Positions 7,926-17,407 of a stretch of DNA of 64,000 bases are shown piece by piece. A model generated the notes under the pieces. That model saw only the letters and a list, made by a program, of their open reading frames with translations, did not search any database and was not told the origin of the DNA. Every line of letters begins with the position of its first letter. The first letter of the stretch is position 1. Source of the stretch: CBDBIK01 sp965206145. Lineage in GTDB: Bacteria; Pseudomonadota; Alphaproteobacteria; TMED109. The stretch is taken from the NCBI GenBank assembly GCA_965206145.1, contig CBDBIK010000009.1:434001-498000 (forward strand), read 5' to 3'. The position numbers and the translations under genes were made by a program.

Positions 7926-8656
7926 CCACGCGAAAACCACTTGAGCCTTGGCGAGCAACTGTTCTCACGATCTTCCCGGCAATGTTCCCCGGGCCACTGG
8001 GCCTGTCGCTTGCCGGCCGTGCCTTAGCGAAAGGCCTATGGTCTCTGGAGGCGGTGGACATTCGCGCCCATGCGGGCGATAAACACGCCTCCGTTGACGG
8101 ACTTGGGTTCGGAGGCGGTGGCGGCATGGTGATGCGGCCCGATGTTCTCGCCGCTGCGTTCGATGCGCACAGCGACGACAGGCCCTGCCTCGTGCTGTCA
8201 GCGCGCGGACGGTCGCTGAAGCAGGATCGTGTCCGCCAGCTTTCGGAAGCGGATGGCGTTCTCGCCGTCTGCGGCCGGTACGAGGGTATTGACGAGCGTT
8301 TCATTGAGGCCCGTGGCCTTGAGGAAGTCTCGTTGGGGGATTTCGTTCTGTCGGGGGGTGAGCCCGCTACGATTGCTTTGATCGATGCGGTAGTACGCCT
8401 TCTGCCGGGAGTGACCGGAGGGGTCGAGCGTCTACACGACGAAAGCTTCGAGGACGGGTTGCTCGAGTACCCCCAGTACACGAGGCCCCGAACCTGGGAG
8501 GGACGTTCTCCGCCGGAAGTACTGCTGTCAGGCGACCACGGCGCGATCGAGCGCTGGCGTCGTGAGAAGGCGAAAACGATTACGCGCGAGCGCCGCCCCG
8601 ACCTGTGGGCGTTACTCCGCAAGCACGGCAAGAATGCCGAAGGAGAGGACGGATGA
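7922..8656 (+). CDS. trmD: tRNA (guanine-N1)-methyltransferase
   Basis: TrmD methylates G37 of tRNAs with SAM and prevents frameshifting. The trefoil-knot SPOUT motifs are visible: VLSARGRSLKQ, CGRYEGIDERFIEA, LGDFVLSGGEPA, and the C-terminal EYPQYTRPRTW segment. Length (244 residues) is standard. It overlaps rimM and rplS by four bases on each side, indicating translational coupling. Confidence 0.97.
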   Translation: MTTRKPLEPWRATVLTIFPAMFPGPLGLSLAGRALAKGLWSLEAVDIRAHAGDKHASVDGLGFGGGGGMVMRPDVLAAAFDAHSDDRPCLVLSARGRSLKQDRVRQLSEADGVLAVCGRYEGIDERFIEARGLEEVSLGDFVLSGGEPATIALIDAVVRLLPGVTGGVERLHDESFEDGLLEYPQYTRPRTWEGRSPPEVLLSGDHGAIERWRREKAKTITRERRPDLWALLRKHGKNAEGEDG

Positions 8657-9078
8657 ATCTCATCGAAGCGATCGAGAAAGAACAGATCGACGAGATCGTC
8701 GCGCGTCGCGAGGTGCCGGATTTTCGTCCGGGCGACACCTTGCGTGTTGATGTGCGCGTCTCCGAAGGTTCACGCGAACGCGTCCAGGCGTTTGAGGGCG
8801 TGTGTCTCGCTCGCTCGAACCGCGGGCTCAATTCCACGTTCACCGTCCGGAAGACCAGTTATGGCGAGGGTGTTGAGCGGGTTTTCCCGCTGTATTCGCC
8901 CGGTATCGAGAAAATCGAGGTGGTGCGTCGGGGGCGGGTACGTCGGGCCAAACTCTACTATCTGCGCGAACGCTCAGGGAAGTCGGCCCGGATTGCCGAG
9001 CGACGTCGTGCTGTGACCGCACCGAACGGGGGCCAGGGCGATAGTCAGGTTGCGGATCAGACCGGGAAAGAGAGCTGA
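8653..9078 (+). CDS. rplS: 50S ribosomal protein L19
   Basis: L19 lies at the 30S-50S interface. The 141-residue product begins MNLIEAIEKEQIDE and contains the L19 core FRPGDTLRVDVRVSEGSRER, RVQAFEGVCLARSNRGLNS and ERVFPLYSPGIEKIEVVRRG. The ATG at 8653 overlaps the trmD stop as ATGA. A short charged C-terminal extension follows the core. Confidence 0.97.
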   Translation: MNLIEAIEKEQIDEIVARREVPDFRPGDTLRVDVRVSEGSRERVQAFEGVCLARSNRGLNSTFTVRKTSYGEGVERVFPLYSPGIEKIEVVRRGRVRRAKLYYLRERSGKSARIAERRRAVTAPNGGQGDSQVADQTGKES

Positions 9079-9091
9079 ACGGGAGTCCGCC

Positions 9092-10507
9092 GTGCCGGAT
9101 CAAAAGACCCTTTTTGATAAAATCTGGGACCGCCACGTCGTTGACGAGCGCGATGACGGGGTAACCCTCCTTTACATCGACAGGCACCTCATTCACGAGG
9201 TGACCAGTCCCCAGGCGTTTGAAGGGCTGCGCAGTGCCGCTCGCCCGGTCCGCTCGCCCGAACGCACCCTTGCTGTTGCCGACCACAATGTCCCCACCGA
9301 GGGGAGGCGTGCCGGTATTAAGGATGAGACCGCCCGCATCCAAGTCGAGACACTTGAGGAAAACGTTGCTGCTTTCGGCGTCCCCTACTTGCCCCTTTTC
9401 GATGACCGCCAAGGAATCGTCCACATCGTGGGCCCCGAACAGGGCTTCACGCTTCCCGGAACGACCATCGTCTGCGGTGACAGCCACACTGCCACCCACG
9501 GCGCGTTTGGAGCCCTCGCATTCGGTATCGGCACCAGCGAGGTCGAGCATGTGCTTGCAACCCAGACGCTCCTACAGAGACGCCCCGGGACGATGCGGAT
9601 CACCGTCAATGGCGCACCCCCCGAAGGGGTCGGTGCCAAGGACATTGTCCTCAATGTGATTGGCACCATCGGTGTAGCTGGCGGTACCGGCCACGTGATT
9701 GAGTACGCAGGAGAAGCGATTCGTGCTCTCTCGATGGAGGGCCGCATGACTATTTGCAACATGTCCATTGAAGCGGGCGCGCGTGCAGGGCTTATTGCTC
9801 CTGACGAGACTACCTTCACCTATCTTGAGGGACGGCCGATGGCACCCGCGGGAGAGAATTGGGAAGCCGCCATCGCTGACTGGAAGACGCTTCCCAGCGA
9901 CAAGGGTGCGAAGTTCTCCCGCGAGGTCGCGCTCAACGCGAATGGACTTGCTCCCCACGTGACTTGGGGCACGAGCCCACAGGATGCGCTTCCCGTGGAT
10001 GCCTGCGTTCCGGATCCAGCCGAGGAGAAAGATGCCGACCGCCGCGAGGTAATGGAACGCGGCCTCATCTACATGGATCTCTCTCCTGGAACGCCGCTGA
10101 CCGGGATTCCTGTCGACCGGGTGTTTATCGGTTCCTGTACCAATGCTCGCATAGAGGATATCCGTGAGGCCGCCGCTGTTGTCAGGGGCGGCCGTGTCGC
10201 TGACAGCGTGAGTGCCATGGTGGTTCCGGGATCGGGTTTGGTGAAGCGCCAGGCTGAAAAGGAGGGTCTCGATCGGATTCTCGCCGAGGCGGGTTTCGAT
10301 TGGCGGGAGCCTGGCTGTTCGATGTGTCTCGGCATGAACCCTGACCAGCTCTCGCCCGGCGAGCGCTGTGTCTCGACGTCGAATCGTAACTTCGAAGGAC
10401 GGCAGGGAAGGGGTGGACGCACTCACTTGGCAAGCCCTGCAACTGCAGCCGCAAGCGCTCTTTCGGGCCGGATCGCCGACATCCGGGAAGTTGGGTTCCA
10501 GAAATGA
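9092..10507 (+). CDS. leuC: 3-isopropylmalate dehydratase large subunit
   Basis: LeuC with LeuD isomerises 2-isopropylmalate to 3-isopropylmalate in leucine biosynthesis. The aconitase-type 4Fe-4S ligands are visible as GSCTNARIEDIREAA and GCSMCLGMNPDQL, and the N-terminus has TLFDKIWDRHVV and VADHNVPT. The GTG at 9092 gives the expected N-terminus and 471 residues. It lies 13 bases after rplS, continuing the same transcript, and overlaps leuD as ATGA. Confidence 0.97.
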   Translation: MPDQKTLFDKIWDRHVVDERDDGVTLLYIDRHLIHEVTSPQAFEGLRSAARPVRSPERTLAVADHNVPTEGRRAGIKDETARIQVETLEENVAAFGVPYLPLFDDRQGIVHIVGPEQGFTLPGTTIVCGDSHTATHGAFGALAFGIGTSEVEHVLATQTLLQRRPGTMRITVNGAPPEGVGAKDIVLNVIGTIGVAGGTGHVIEYAGEAIRALSMEGRMTICNMSIEAGARAGLIAPDETTFTYLEGRPMAPAGENWEAAIADWKTLPSDKGAKFSREVALNANGLAPHVTWGTSPQDALPVDACVPDPAEEKDADRREVMERGLIYMDLSPGTPLTGIPVDRVFIGSCTNARIEDIREAAAVVRGGRVADSVSAMVVPGSGLVKRQAEKEGLDRILAEAGFDWREPGCSMCLGMNPDQLSPGERCVSTSNRNFEGRQGRGGRTHLASPATAAASALSGRIADIREVGFQK

Positions 10508-11130
10508 CCCCCTTTACTATCCTGACTGGAATCGCCGCACCCTTACCGATGGCCAATGTCGATACCGACATGATCATCCCCAAGCAGTTCCTGAAGACGA
10601 TTCATCGCACGGGCCTCGGCGAGTTCTTGTTCCATGAACGTCGCCAGCGCCCCGACGGGACCGAGATTGATTCGTTCATTCTCAATCGGGATCCCTGGCG
10701 CAAGACAAACATCCTCATCGCGGGAGCAAACTTCGGTTGCGGTTCTTCCCGAGAGCACGCTCCCTGGGCCCTCGCCGATTTCGGGATCCGGTGCGTAATT
10801 GCGCCGTCGTTTGCGGACATTTTCTTCAACAACAGCGCGAAGAATGGAATCCTCCTCGTTACCCTCGGGGAGGAAGAGGTGGGGACGCTGATGGCCGACG
10901 CGAACGAACCCGCGACCGCAACGATGACGGTTAATCTCGAGGCACAGGAAATCGTGCGCTCGAACACAGAGACGTTCCCCTTCCAGATCGAACCCTTTCG
11001 CCGGAACTGTCTGCTACAGGGTCTTGATGACATCGGCCTCACGCTTGAGCACGAGGAGCGGATCTCGACCTTTGAAGCAGACCTTGGCGAACGCCCTTGG
11101 CTGCGTCCCCAAGTGGAAGTGAACAGATGA
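10504..11130 (+). CDS. leuD: 3-isopropylmalate dehydratase small subunit
   Basis: The swivelling subunit of isopropylmalate isomerase, 208 residues, normal length. Motifs include GIAAPLPMANVDTDMIIPKQ and NFGCGSSREHAPWAL, which binds the substrate. It overlaps leuC by four bases and is followed 31 bases later by leuB. Confidence 0.97.
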   Translation: MTPFTILTGIAAPLPMANVDTDMIIPKQFLKTIHRTGLGEFLFHERRQRPDGTEIDSFILNRDPWRKTNILIAGANFGCGSSREHAPWALADFGIRCVIAPSFADIFFNNSAKNGILLVTLGEEEVGTLMADANEPATATMTVNLEAQEIVRSNTETFPFQIEPFRRNCLLQGLDDIGLTLEHEERISTFEADLGERPWLRPQVEVNR

Positions 11131-11161
11131 GCCGTCTCGCCTACGGACAGGGGAGATGATG

Positions 11162-12274
11162 ATGGCTAGCAACCGCCGCGTTGTTTTGTTGCCGGGTGAT
11201 GGCATCGGTCACGAGGTGACCGGTGAGGTTCGCCGCGTGGTCGACTGGTTCGACAAGCGCCGCGAGGTTGGGTTCGATCTCGACGAAGCCGTCGTGGGAG
11301 GTACCGCCTACGACGCTCACGGCACCCCGCTTCCCGATGAGACTCTCGAGAAAGCCGTCACTGCGGACGCCATTCTACTTGGCGCGGTCGGTGGCCCGAA
11401 GTGGGATTCGCTCGACTTCTCTCTCAAGCCGGAGCGGGCGATTCTTGGGCTCCGTAAGGAACTCGACCTGTTCGCCAATCTGCGCCCAGCGAAGGTTTTC
11501 GACGCCCTGGTGGAGGCTTCCTCGCTCAAGCCTGAAATCGTCCGCGGCCTCGATATCATGATTATCCGCGAACTCACCGGCGGCATCTACTTTGGCGAAC
11601 CTCGCGGCATCGAGACGCTTCCTGATGGATCGCGGCGCGGAATCAATACTGAGGCCTATTCCACTGGCGAGATCCGCCGCGTTGCCGACGTGGCCTTCAC
11701 CCTCGCCAGGGAACGCCGCAAGCGAGTCCACTCGGTGGAAAAGGCGAACGTGATGGAATCGGGCGTCCTGTGGCGTGAGGAGGTGCAGGTTCTCCACGAT
11801 TCCGACCACGACGATATTGAGCTTGCGCATATGTACGCCGACAACTGCGCTATGCAGCTCGTGCGCGACCCGCACCAGTTTGATGTCGTGGTTACCGGCA
11901 ACCTGTTCGGCGACCTTCTCTCCGACATCTCGGCCCAGCTCACAGGGTCGCTGGGGATGCTTCCCTCGGCCTCGCTGGGAACATCCGATGCCGATGGTCG
12001 GCGGGCGGCTCTTTACGAGCCCGTCCACGGGAGTGCACCTGACATCGCAGGTCAGGGCAAGGCCAACCCGATCGCGATGGTGCTTTCCTACGCGATGATG
12101 CTTCGCTATTCCTTCGGGAGGAATGAGGATGCGGATCTGGTCGAACAGGCCGTCGCTGCAACACTTGATTCAGGCCTGCGTACCGCCGACATCATGCAGC
12201 CCGGAATGACCAAAACTTCCACCGAGGGAATGGGCCGGGCGATCTGCGACGAACTCGATCGGCGCGCGGCTTGA
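11162..12274 (+). CDS. leuB: 3-isopropylmalate dehydrogenase
   Basis: LeuB oxidatively decarboxylates 3-isopropylmalate with NAD. Clear motifs are VVLLPGDGIGHEV, LLGAVGGPKWD, DIMIIRELTGGIYFGEPRG, VTGNLFGDLLSDISAQLTGS and EPVHGSAPDIAGQ. Three ATG codons in a row occur at 11156, 11159 and 11162; the last is preferred because the GGGGAG site ends 6 bases before it. The result is 370 residues. Confidence 0.96.
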   Translation: MASNRRVVLLPGDGIGHEVTGEVRRVVDWFDKRREVGFDLDEAVVGGTAYDAHGTPLPDETLEKAVTADAILLGAVGGPKWDSLDFSLKPERAILGLRKELDLFANLRPAKVFDALVEASSLKPEIVRGLDIMIIRELTGGIYFGEPRGIETLPDGSRRGINTEAYSTGEIRRVADVAFTLARERRKRVHSVEKANVMESGVLWREEVQVLHDSDHDDIELAHMYADNCAMQLVRDPHQFDVVVTGNLFGDLLSDISAQLTGSLGMLPSASLGTSDADGRRAALYEPVHGSAPDIAGQGKANPIAMVLSYAMMLRYSFGRNEDADLVEQAVAATLDSGLRTADIMQPGMTKTSTEGMGRAICDELDRRAA

Positions 12275-12287
12275 CCGGAACAGGGTG

Positions 12288-13295
12288 ATGCGCGTTGCCG
12301 TTGTCGGTGCCACCGGCGCTGTTGGACTTCGGATGCTTCGGACGTTGGCGGAACGGAATTTCCCTACCGACGAGGTGGTTGCGCTTGCCTCATCGAAGTC
12401 TGCGGGCAAGGAGGTCTCCTACGGAGAAACGGGAATCCTTCAGGTTCGCTCCCTGGATGGGTACGAATTCACCGACACCGACCTGGCTCTCTTCTCCGCC
12501 GGCGGATCGGTCTCAGCCGAGCATGCGCCGCGCGCGTGCGAGGCGGGATGCATCGTCATCGACAACACCTCGCACTTCCGCATGGAGCCTGACGTTCCGC
12601 TTGTGGTACCAGAGGTGAATGCCGCTGCCATCGGTGGTTTTCGAAAGCGCAATATCATTGCCAACCCGAATTGTTCGACGATCCAGCTGGTGGCCACGCT
12701 TAAGCCGCTCCACGATCGCGTGCCGGTTCGCCGGGCGGTGGTCTCCACCTACCAGTCGGTATCGGGTGCGGGCAAGGGCGCGATGGAAGAACTTCACGCC
12801 CAGGTTCGTGCCACCCTTTTTCACGAGGAAGCGAAGGTCGATCGCCTTCCGCGTCGGATTGCCTTCAACGTGATCCCGCACATAGATGTCTTTGGCGATG
12901 ACGGATCGACTCGAGAGGAATGGAAGATGGTCCACGAGACGAAAAAGATCCTTGGCGATGGAATAGCGCTTGCCGCAACCTGCGTGCGGGTGCCGGTTTT
13001 CATTGGCCATGCCGAGGCGGTGAACATCGAGTTTGAGGGATCGATGTCGACCGACGACGCCCGTGATGCCCTTGATGAAGCGGAAGGGATCACGGTAATC
13101 GATGGCCCCCTTGATGCTCGTTACGCAACTCCGCTTGATTGCGTGAACGAGGATGCGGTGTTCGTCTCGCGCATCCGCGAGGATCCGAGCACGCCTCATG
13201 GGCTCCAGCTTTGGATCGTCGCCGACAATCTCGGCAAGGGGGCGGCACTCAACTCCGTCCAGATTGCTGAGACTCTTATCTCCGAGTACCTGTAG
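12288..13295 (+). CDS. asd: Aspartate-semialdehyde dehydrogenase
   Basis: Asd reduces aspartyl phosphate to the semialdehyde, feeding lysine/diaminopimelate, threonine and methionine synthesis. The NADP-binding start VAVVGATGAVGLRML, the catalytic NPNCSTIQLV cysteine and the downstream GAGKGAMEEL and HAEAVNIEFE segments are diagnostic. The ATG at 12288 is chosen over the adjacent GTG at 12285. It follows leuB by 13 bases, the alphaproteobacterial order. Confidence 0.96.
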   Translation: MRVAVVGATGAVGLRMLRTLAERNFPTDEVVALASSKSAGKEVSYGETGILQVRSLDGYEFTDTDLALFSAGGSVSAEHAPRACEAGCIVIDNTSHFRMEPDVPLVVPEVNAAAIGGFRKRNIIANPNCSTIQLVATLKPLHDRVPVRRAVVSTYQSVSGAGKGAMEELHAQVRATLFHEEAKVDRLPRRIAFNVIPHIDVFGDDGSTREEWKMVHETKKILGDGIALAATCVRVPVFIGHAEAVNIEFEGSMSTDDARDALDEAEGITVIDGPLDARYATPLDCVNEDAVFVSRIREDPSTPHGLQLWIVADNLGKGAALNSVQIAETLISEYL

Positions 13296-13380
13296 GCGGA
13301 ATCCGGACCATGTGTCCTGTCCTTGTCCGTTGCTTCGATGAGGATTGCCAGCGCTGTTGCGCCTTCTTCGGGGGCTGCCC

Positions 13381-15096
13381 GTGAGCGGGCCTGCGTTGGG
13401 CGCGTCCACTTCCGTGGCCGAGCTGATTGCCCGTTGCCTTCAGGCGCGCGGGATTGATCGTGTCTTCGGCCTTCAGGGAGGGCACATCCAGCCTGTTTGG
13501 GATCATCTCTTCCGGCTTGGCGTGCAAATCATTGACGTTCGCGACGAAGGTGCCGCTGTTCACATGGCTCATGCGCACGCCGAACTCACGCAAACAGTGG
13601 GCGTTGCTCTGGCAACGGCTGGCCCGGGCGTCACCAACACCGTGACGGCGATGGCGAACGCTGACATCTCCCGTGTCCCAGTCCTACTTTTCGGTGGCTG
13701 CCCGCCCCGGATGCAAGCCAACATGGGGCCCCTCCAGGACCAGCCGCACGTGGACATCCTCCGTCCCGTTACAAGAACAAGCCGCACTGCCCGCGTCGCC
13801 GACCAGGTGTTGCGGGAACTTGACGAGGCACTCTCTCGTGCTGTCGGTGATCTTGGCGAGCCGGGCCCCGTCTATCTCGAAGTGCCGACCGACGTGCTCC
13901 GGGAGGAGATTCCTGCCGCTGTCGTTCTCGATGAGTGGATGCGCCCCGCCCCGCCTCGGATACTCGTCCCTGATTCAGGAGCGGTGCAGGTTGCAACCGA
14001 TGCATTGTGGTCTGCGAAGCGTCCCCTGGTCATCACGGGACGTGGGAGCCGAGGCGCTGGCACCGAGCTTATCCGCCTTCTCGATGCGAGCGGCGCCATC
14101 TATCTCGACACCCAGGAGAGCAGGGGACTCGTGCCACCGGAGCATCCTTCCGTCGTCGGAGCGGTTCGGGGCCGAGCGATGGTCGAGGCTGACCTCGTCC
14201 TCGTGGTCGGTCGCAAGCTCGACTACCAGCTGGGCTACGGATCGCCAGCGGTGTTTCCCGAGGCGCGGATCGTTCGCATCTCTGACACGCCGGGCGAGCT
14301 AATCGACAACCGCAGGGGCGATCCCGAGGTTCTCGGCACGCCTGCACTCGTGCTGCAGTCGATGGTCGAGGTAGCTGGAAACCGCAAGCCTGCCGTCGCG
14401 GTCTCCTGGGCAAACGGAATGCGTGACCTGCATCGAAAACGCTCGGCACCTCGCCCGATTCAGGATACAGCGGATGGACGAATCCACCCCGAGGCGATCT
14501 TCGCTGCGATCCAGGAGGTCGCCGATTCCGACTGCATCGGCGTTGCTGACGGCGGCGATATCCTGAGTTTTGCTCGTGTCGGCCTCACTACCTCTACGTA
14601 CATGGATTCAGGCGCATTGGGATGTCTCGGTGTGGGCGTTCCCTTCGCCGTTGCGGCGGCCCTGGCCTTTCCCGACCGGCAGGTGATCTCGGTCAATGGT
14701 GACGGTGCGTTTGGGTTCAATGTGATGGAAATCGATACTGCCGTTCGACACGGAGCGCGGGCGGTGTTCGTCGTCTCCAACAACGCCGCCTGGAACATCG
14801 AGCGCCACGATCAGGAAACCAACTATGGTGGTCGGGTCGTGGGCACACTGCTCCGCGATTCCGACTATGCAGGGCTTGGTCGCTCGCTTGGCGCGCATGC
14901 GGAACGGGTTGAAGACGCGGACCAGATTGTCGACGCCCTCAAGCGGGCATTCAAAAACGCGCCCTCTGTGGTTGACATCGTTACGTCCCAGGACGCTGTC
15001 TCCTCCGATGCAACCAAGGGGCTCGGCTTCGTTCCCGACCGCCAGGCCCTTCTTGGCTGGGACGAGGCGGAGCGCAAGAGGAGGGGCGAGGGGTGA
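13381..15096 (+). CDS. Thiamine diphosphate-dependent decarboxylase/synthase-like enzyme
   Basis: The protein has the three-domain layout of acetolactate synthase-type enzymes: an N-terminal pyrimidine-binding domain (GLQGGHIQPVW, with the activating Glu in DVRDEGAAVHMAHAHAE), a central domain, and a C-terminal pyrophosphate domain with GDGAFGFNVMEID then NNAAWN, the GDG-NN cofactor motif. The GTG at 13381 gives 571 residues; the frame is open back to 13345. It is probably not the housekeeping acetolactate synthase, since no ilvN small subunit follows. It is instead coupled by a four-base overlap to a CoA ligase, which points to 2-hydroxyacyl-CoA or oxalyl-CoA-type chemistry. That specific function is inference. 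Confidence 0.8.
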   Translation: MSGPALGASTSVAELIARCLQARGIDRVFGLQGGHIQPVWDHLFRLGVQIIDVRDEGAAVHMAHAHAELTQTVGVALATAGPGVTNTVTAMANADISRVPVLLFGGCPPRMQANMGPLQDQPHVDILRPVTRTSRTARVADQVLRELDEALSRAVGDLGEPGPVYLEVPTDVLREEIPAAVVLDEWMRPAPPRILVPDSGAVQVATDALWSAKRPLVITGRGSRGAGTELIRLLDASGAIYLDTQESRGLVPPEHPSVVGAVRGRAMVEADLVLVVGRKLDYQLGYGSPAVFPEARIVRISDTPGELIDNRRGDPEVLGTPALVLQSMVEVAGNRKPAVAVSWANGMRDLHRKRSAPRPIQDTADGRIHPEAIFAAIQEVADSDCIGVADGGDILSFARVGLTTSTYMDSGALGCLGVGVPFAVAAALAFPDRQVISVNGDGAFGFNVMEIDTAVRHGARAVFVVSNNAAWNIERHDQETNYGGRVVGTLLRDSDYAGLGRSLGAHAERVEDADQIVDALKRAFKNAPSVVDIVTSQDAVSSDATKGLGFVPDRQALLGWDEAERKRRGEG

Positions 15097-16721
15097 CGAG
15101 CGGTTCCATGCCGGCCGACACCCTTTATGGGACGTTCTCCCGCACCGTGGCTCGGTGGGGAGGCCGCTCCGCCTATGCGGTGCCGCCGATGGCCGGTCGT
15201 GGCTATCACGAGGACGGGTGGGAGCGTACGTGGGCCGAGACGGCTCAGGCGGTGGAGGTGATGCGGATGCGCTACCAGGCTGCCGGCTACGGCCCTGGCC
15301 ACAGGGTCGCAATCCTTTTCGCTCAGAGACCGGAGTTTTTCTTCCACTACTATGCGCTGAACTCTCTCGGCGTGAGCGTCGTACCCGTCAACCCCGACCA
15401 CCGTGCGGGCGAAATCTCCTATTTGATGGAGCACTCCGAGAGCGTGCTGGCACTTTCGGTTGAGAGCGCCATGGAGACATTTCGTACCATCCATGCGGAC
15501 TCGGGCGATGCCTTCGCCCTTGCCTCCTTTGAGGACGAATTAGCCCCGTTGCCCGAGGCGAGAACCCCGGCAGGAACCGAGATTTCCGGTCCTGATACAG
15601 AAACCTCCATCCTCTACACCTCGGGCACAACTGGACGTCCAAAAGGGTGCGTCCTGACAAACCGTTACTTCCATACTTTCGGGAGCTGGTACCTCTCTTG
15701 CGGCGGGCTGGCCTCCATGCGCGAAGGGGAGGAGCGAATGTACAACCCGCTCCCGCTCCATCACGCCAACTGTCTCTCGATCTCGACCCCGGCGATGTTG
15801 TTGAGTGGGGGATGTCTCATATTTCCCGACCGTTTTCATGCCAGCACGTGGTGGCAGGACCTCGTCGACTGTCGCGTGAGTGCCGTTCACATGCAGGGAA
15901 TTATCCCGAACGTGTTGCTGAAACTTCCCGAATCGGAGTACGAGAAGAAGCACGAGGCTCGTTTTGCGTTCTGCGCAGGAATCGAGCCAGGCCACCATGC
16001 CGCCTTCGAGGAACGGTTTGGGCTACCCGTGGTTGAGTTCTGGGCGATGACCGAAACTGGCCGCGTACTCACCGATTGCACCGAACCTCGCCGGGTGGGA
16101 ACGCGCTCCTTCGGGCGCGCGGTCCCCGGACTGGAGGCGCGTGTGGTGGACGAGGAGGGGAAGGACTGCCCCGATGGTGCGCCGGGCGAGTTTGTGATCC
16201 GTCATCGGGAAGAGATACCCCGGTTGGGTTTTTTCTCAGGCTATCTGAAGGATGAAGAGGCAACCGAGGAAGCATGGCGCGATGGTTGGTTCCACACCGG
16301 GGACGTGGCGGTGCGGGATGGGACGGGGATGTTTTCGTATGTTGACCGCCTGAAGAATATTATCCGCCGTTCGGGCGAGAATATCGCCGCTGCCGAAGTC
16401 GAAGCATGCCTTGTTAGCCATCCCGGGGTCAGCCAGGCGGCGGCGATCGCTGTCCCTGACGACCTGCGAGACGAGGAAATCATGGCGTGCATCGTGCCGA
16501 TGCCTGGACAGTCGCCGGACGAGACTCTCGCCCGCGCCGTCCAGGAGTGGTGCCTTTCTCGTCTTGCCTATTTCAAGGCCCCGGCGTGGATCGTCTTCCG
16601 AGAAAATCTGGCAACCGGAACCTCCGCCAAGCTCCTGAAGCGGACGCTGTTTCCAGAAGGTATGGACCCCCGGGATGATGATGAGGCTATCGATCTGCGC
16701 GCGAGTAAGAAGAGGAGCTGA
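15093..16721 (+). CDS. AMP-dependent acyl-CoA ligase
   Basis: An ANL-superfamily adenylating enzyme of 542 residues. The P-loop TSILYTSGTTGRPKGCVLTN, the FWAMTETG aromatic motif, the HTGDVAVRDG hinge region with YVDRLKNIIRRSGENI, and a C-terminal segment ending in TGTSAKLLKRTL are visible, with the catalytic Lys likely in the last motif. The closest recalled relatives are crotonobetaine/carnitine-CoA ligase-like proteins. The GTG at 15093 overlaps the stop of the ThDP enzyme (GTGA), implying coupled expression and a shared pathway. An ATG at 15108 is an alternative start. Confidence 0.87.
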   Translation: MTSGSMPADTLYGTFSRTVARWGGRSAYAVPPMAGRGYHEDGWERTWAETAQAVEVMRMRYQAAGYGPGHRVAILFAQRPEFFFHYYALNSLGVSVVPVNPDHRAGEISYLMEHSESVLALSVESAMETFRTIHADSGDAFALASFEDELAPLPEARTPAGTEISGPDTETSILYTSGTTGRPKGCVLTNRYFHTFGSWYLSCGGLASMREGEERMYNPLPLHHANCLSISTPAMLLSGGCLIFPDRFHASTWWQDLVDCRVSAVHMQGIIPNVLLKLPESEYEKKHEARFAFCAGIEPGHHAAFEERFGLPVVEFWAMTETGRVLTDCTEPRRVGTRSFGRAVPGLEARVVDEEGKDCPDGAPGEFVIRHREEIPRLGFFSGYLKDEEATEEAWRDGWFHTGDVAVRDGTGMFSYVDRLKNIIRRSGENIAAAEVEACLVSHPGVSQAAAIAVPDDLRDEEIMACIVPMPGQSPDETLARAVQEWCLSRLAYFKAPAWIVFRENLATGTSAKLLKRTLFPEGMDPRDDDEAIDLRASKKRS

Positions 16722-16739
16722 CCTGGCCGACGGGGTCGG

Positions 16740-16768
16740 TTGACGTAAGACAACCTGCTTCGTTGAAT
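16740..16768 (+). promoter_or_regulatory. Putative sigma70-type promoter of rnpB
   Basis: TTGACG at 16740-16745 and TTGAAT at 16763-16768 are separated by 17 bases. Transcription would start close to 16773, where the P1 helix of the RNase P RNA begins, and this agreement is the main support. Confidence 0.7.
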
Positions 16769-16772
16769 GTTC

Positions 16773-17141
<369 letters not shown>

Positions 17142-17303
17142 CCTTTCCAAGCTTGTAGCAGTGGTGCATGCGCAAGCTTCGACCAACCAAGATCAGTCTT
17201 TTTTGCCGGTCGATCCTTCAGGAGGGTGCCACAGAATTCCATGCCTTTCTCGAAATGAACATTGTAAGAACATAAAAATGCAAGAGAATTTTCAAATTGA
17301 GAT

Positions 17304-17347
17304 TTGACTTAATCCCATAAAATCCTGTAATTTCCCATCATGTCCCA
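17304..17347 (+). promoter_or_regulatory. mra promoter with MraZ-box array
   Basis: A promoter-like pair, TTGACT at 17304-17309 and TGTAAT at 17326-17331 (16-base spacer), is overlaid by four 5-base repeats spaced exactly 10 bases apart: TCCCA at 17313, TCCTG at 17323, TCCCA at 17333 and TCCCA at 17343. On the minus strand these read TGGGA-N5-TGGGA-N5-CAGGA-N5-TGGGA. MraZ is known to bind TGGG-type direct repeats with 10-base periodicity in its own promoter, so autoregulation by occlusion of the promoter is the likely role. The third box is degenerate. Confidence 0.85.
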
Positions 17348-17407
17348 TAAAAGGCATTTGGCCATGCCGGTCATTGTCTTCCGACGGGACGGGACGGAGA
17401 GAGGCTC

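Noticed and set aside
13381..15096. Calling this ThDP enzyme acetolactate synthase IlvB
   Set aside because: No small subunit follows, it is coupled to a CoA ligase, and the family-level motifs do not separate IlvB from related decarboxylases.
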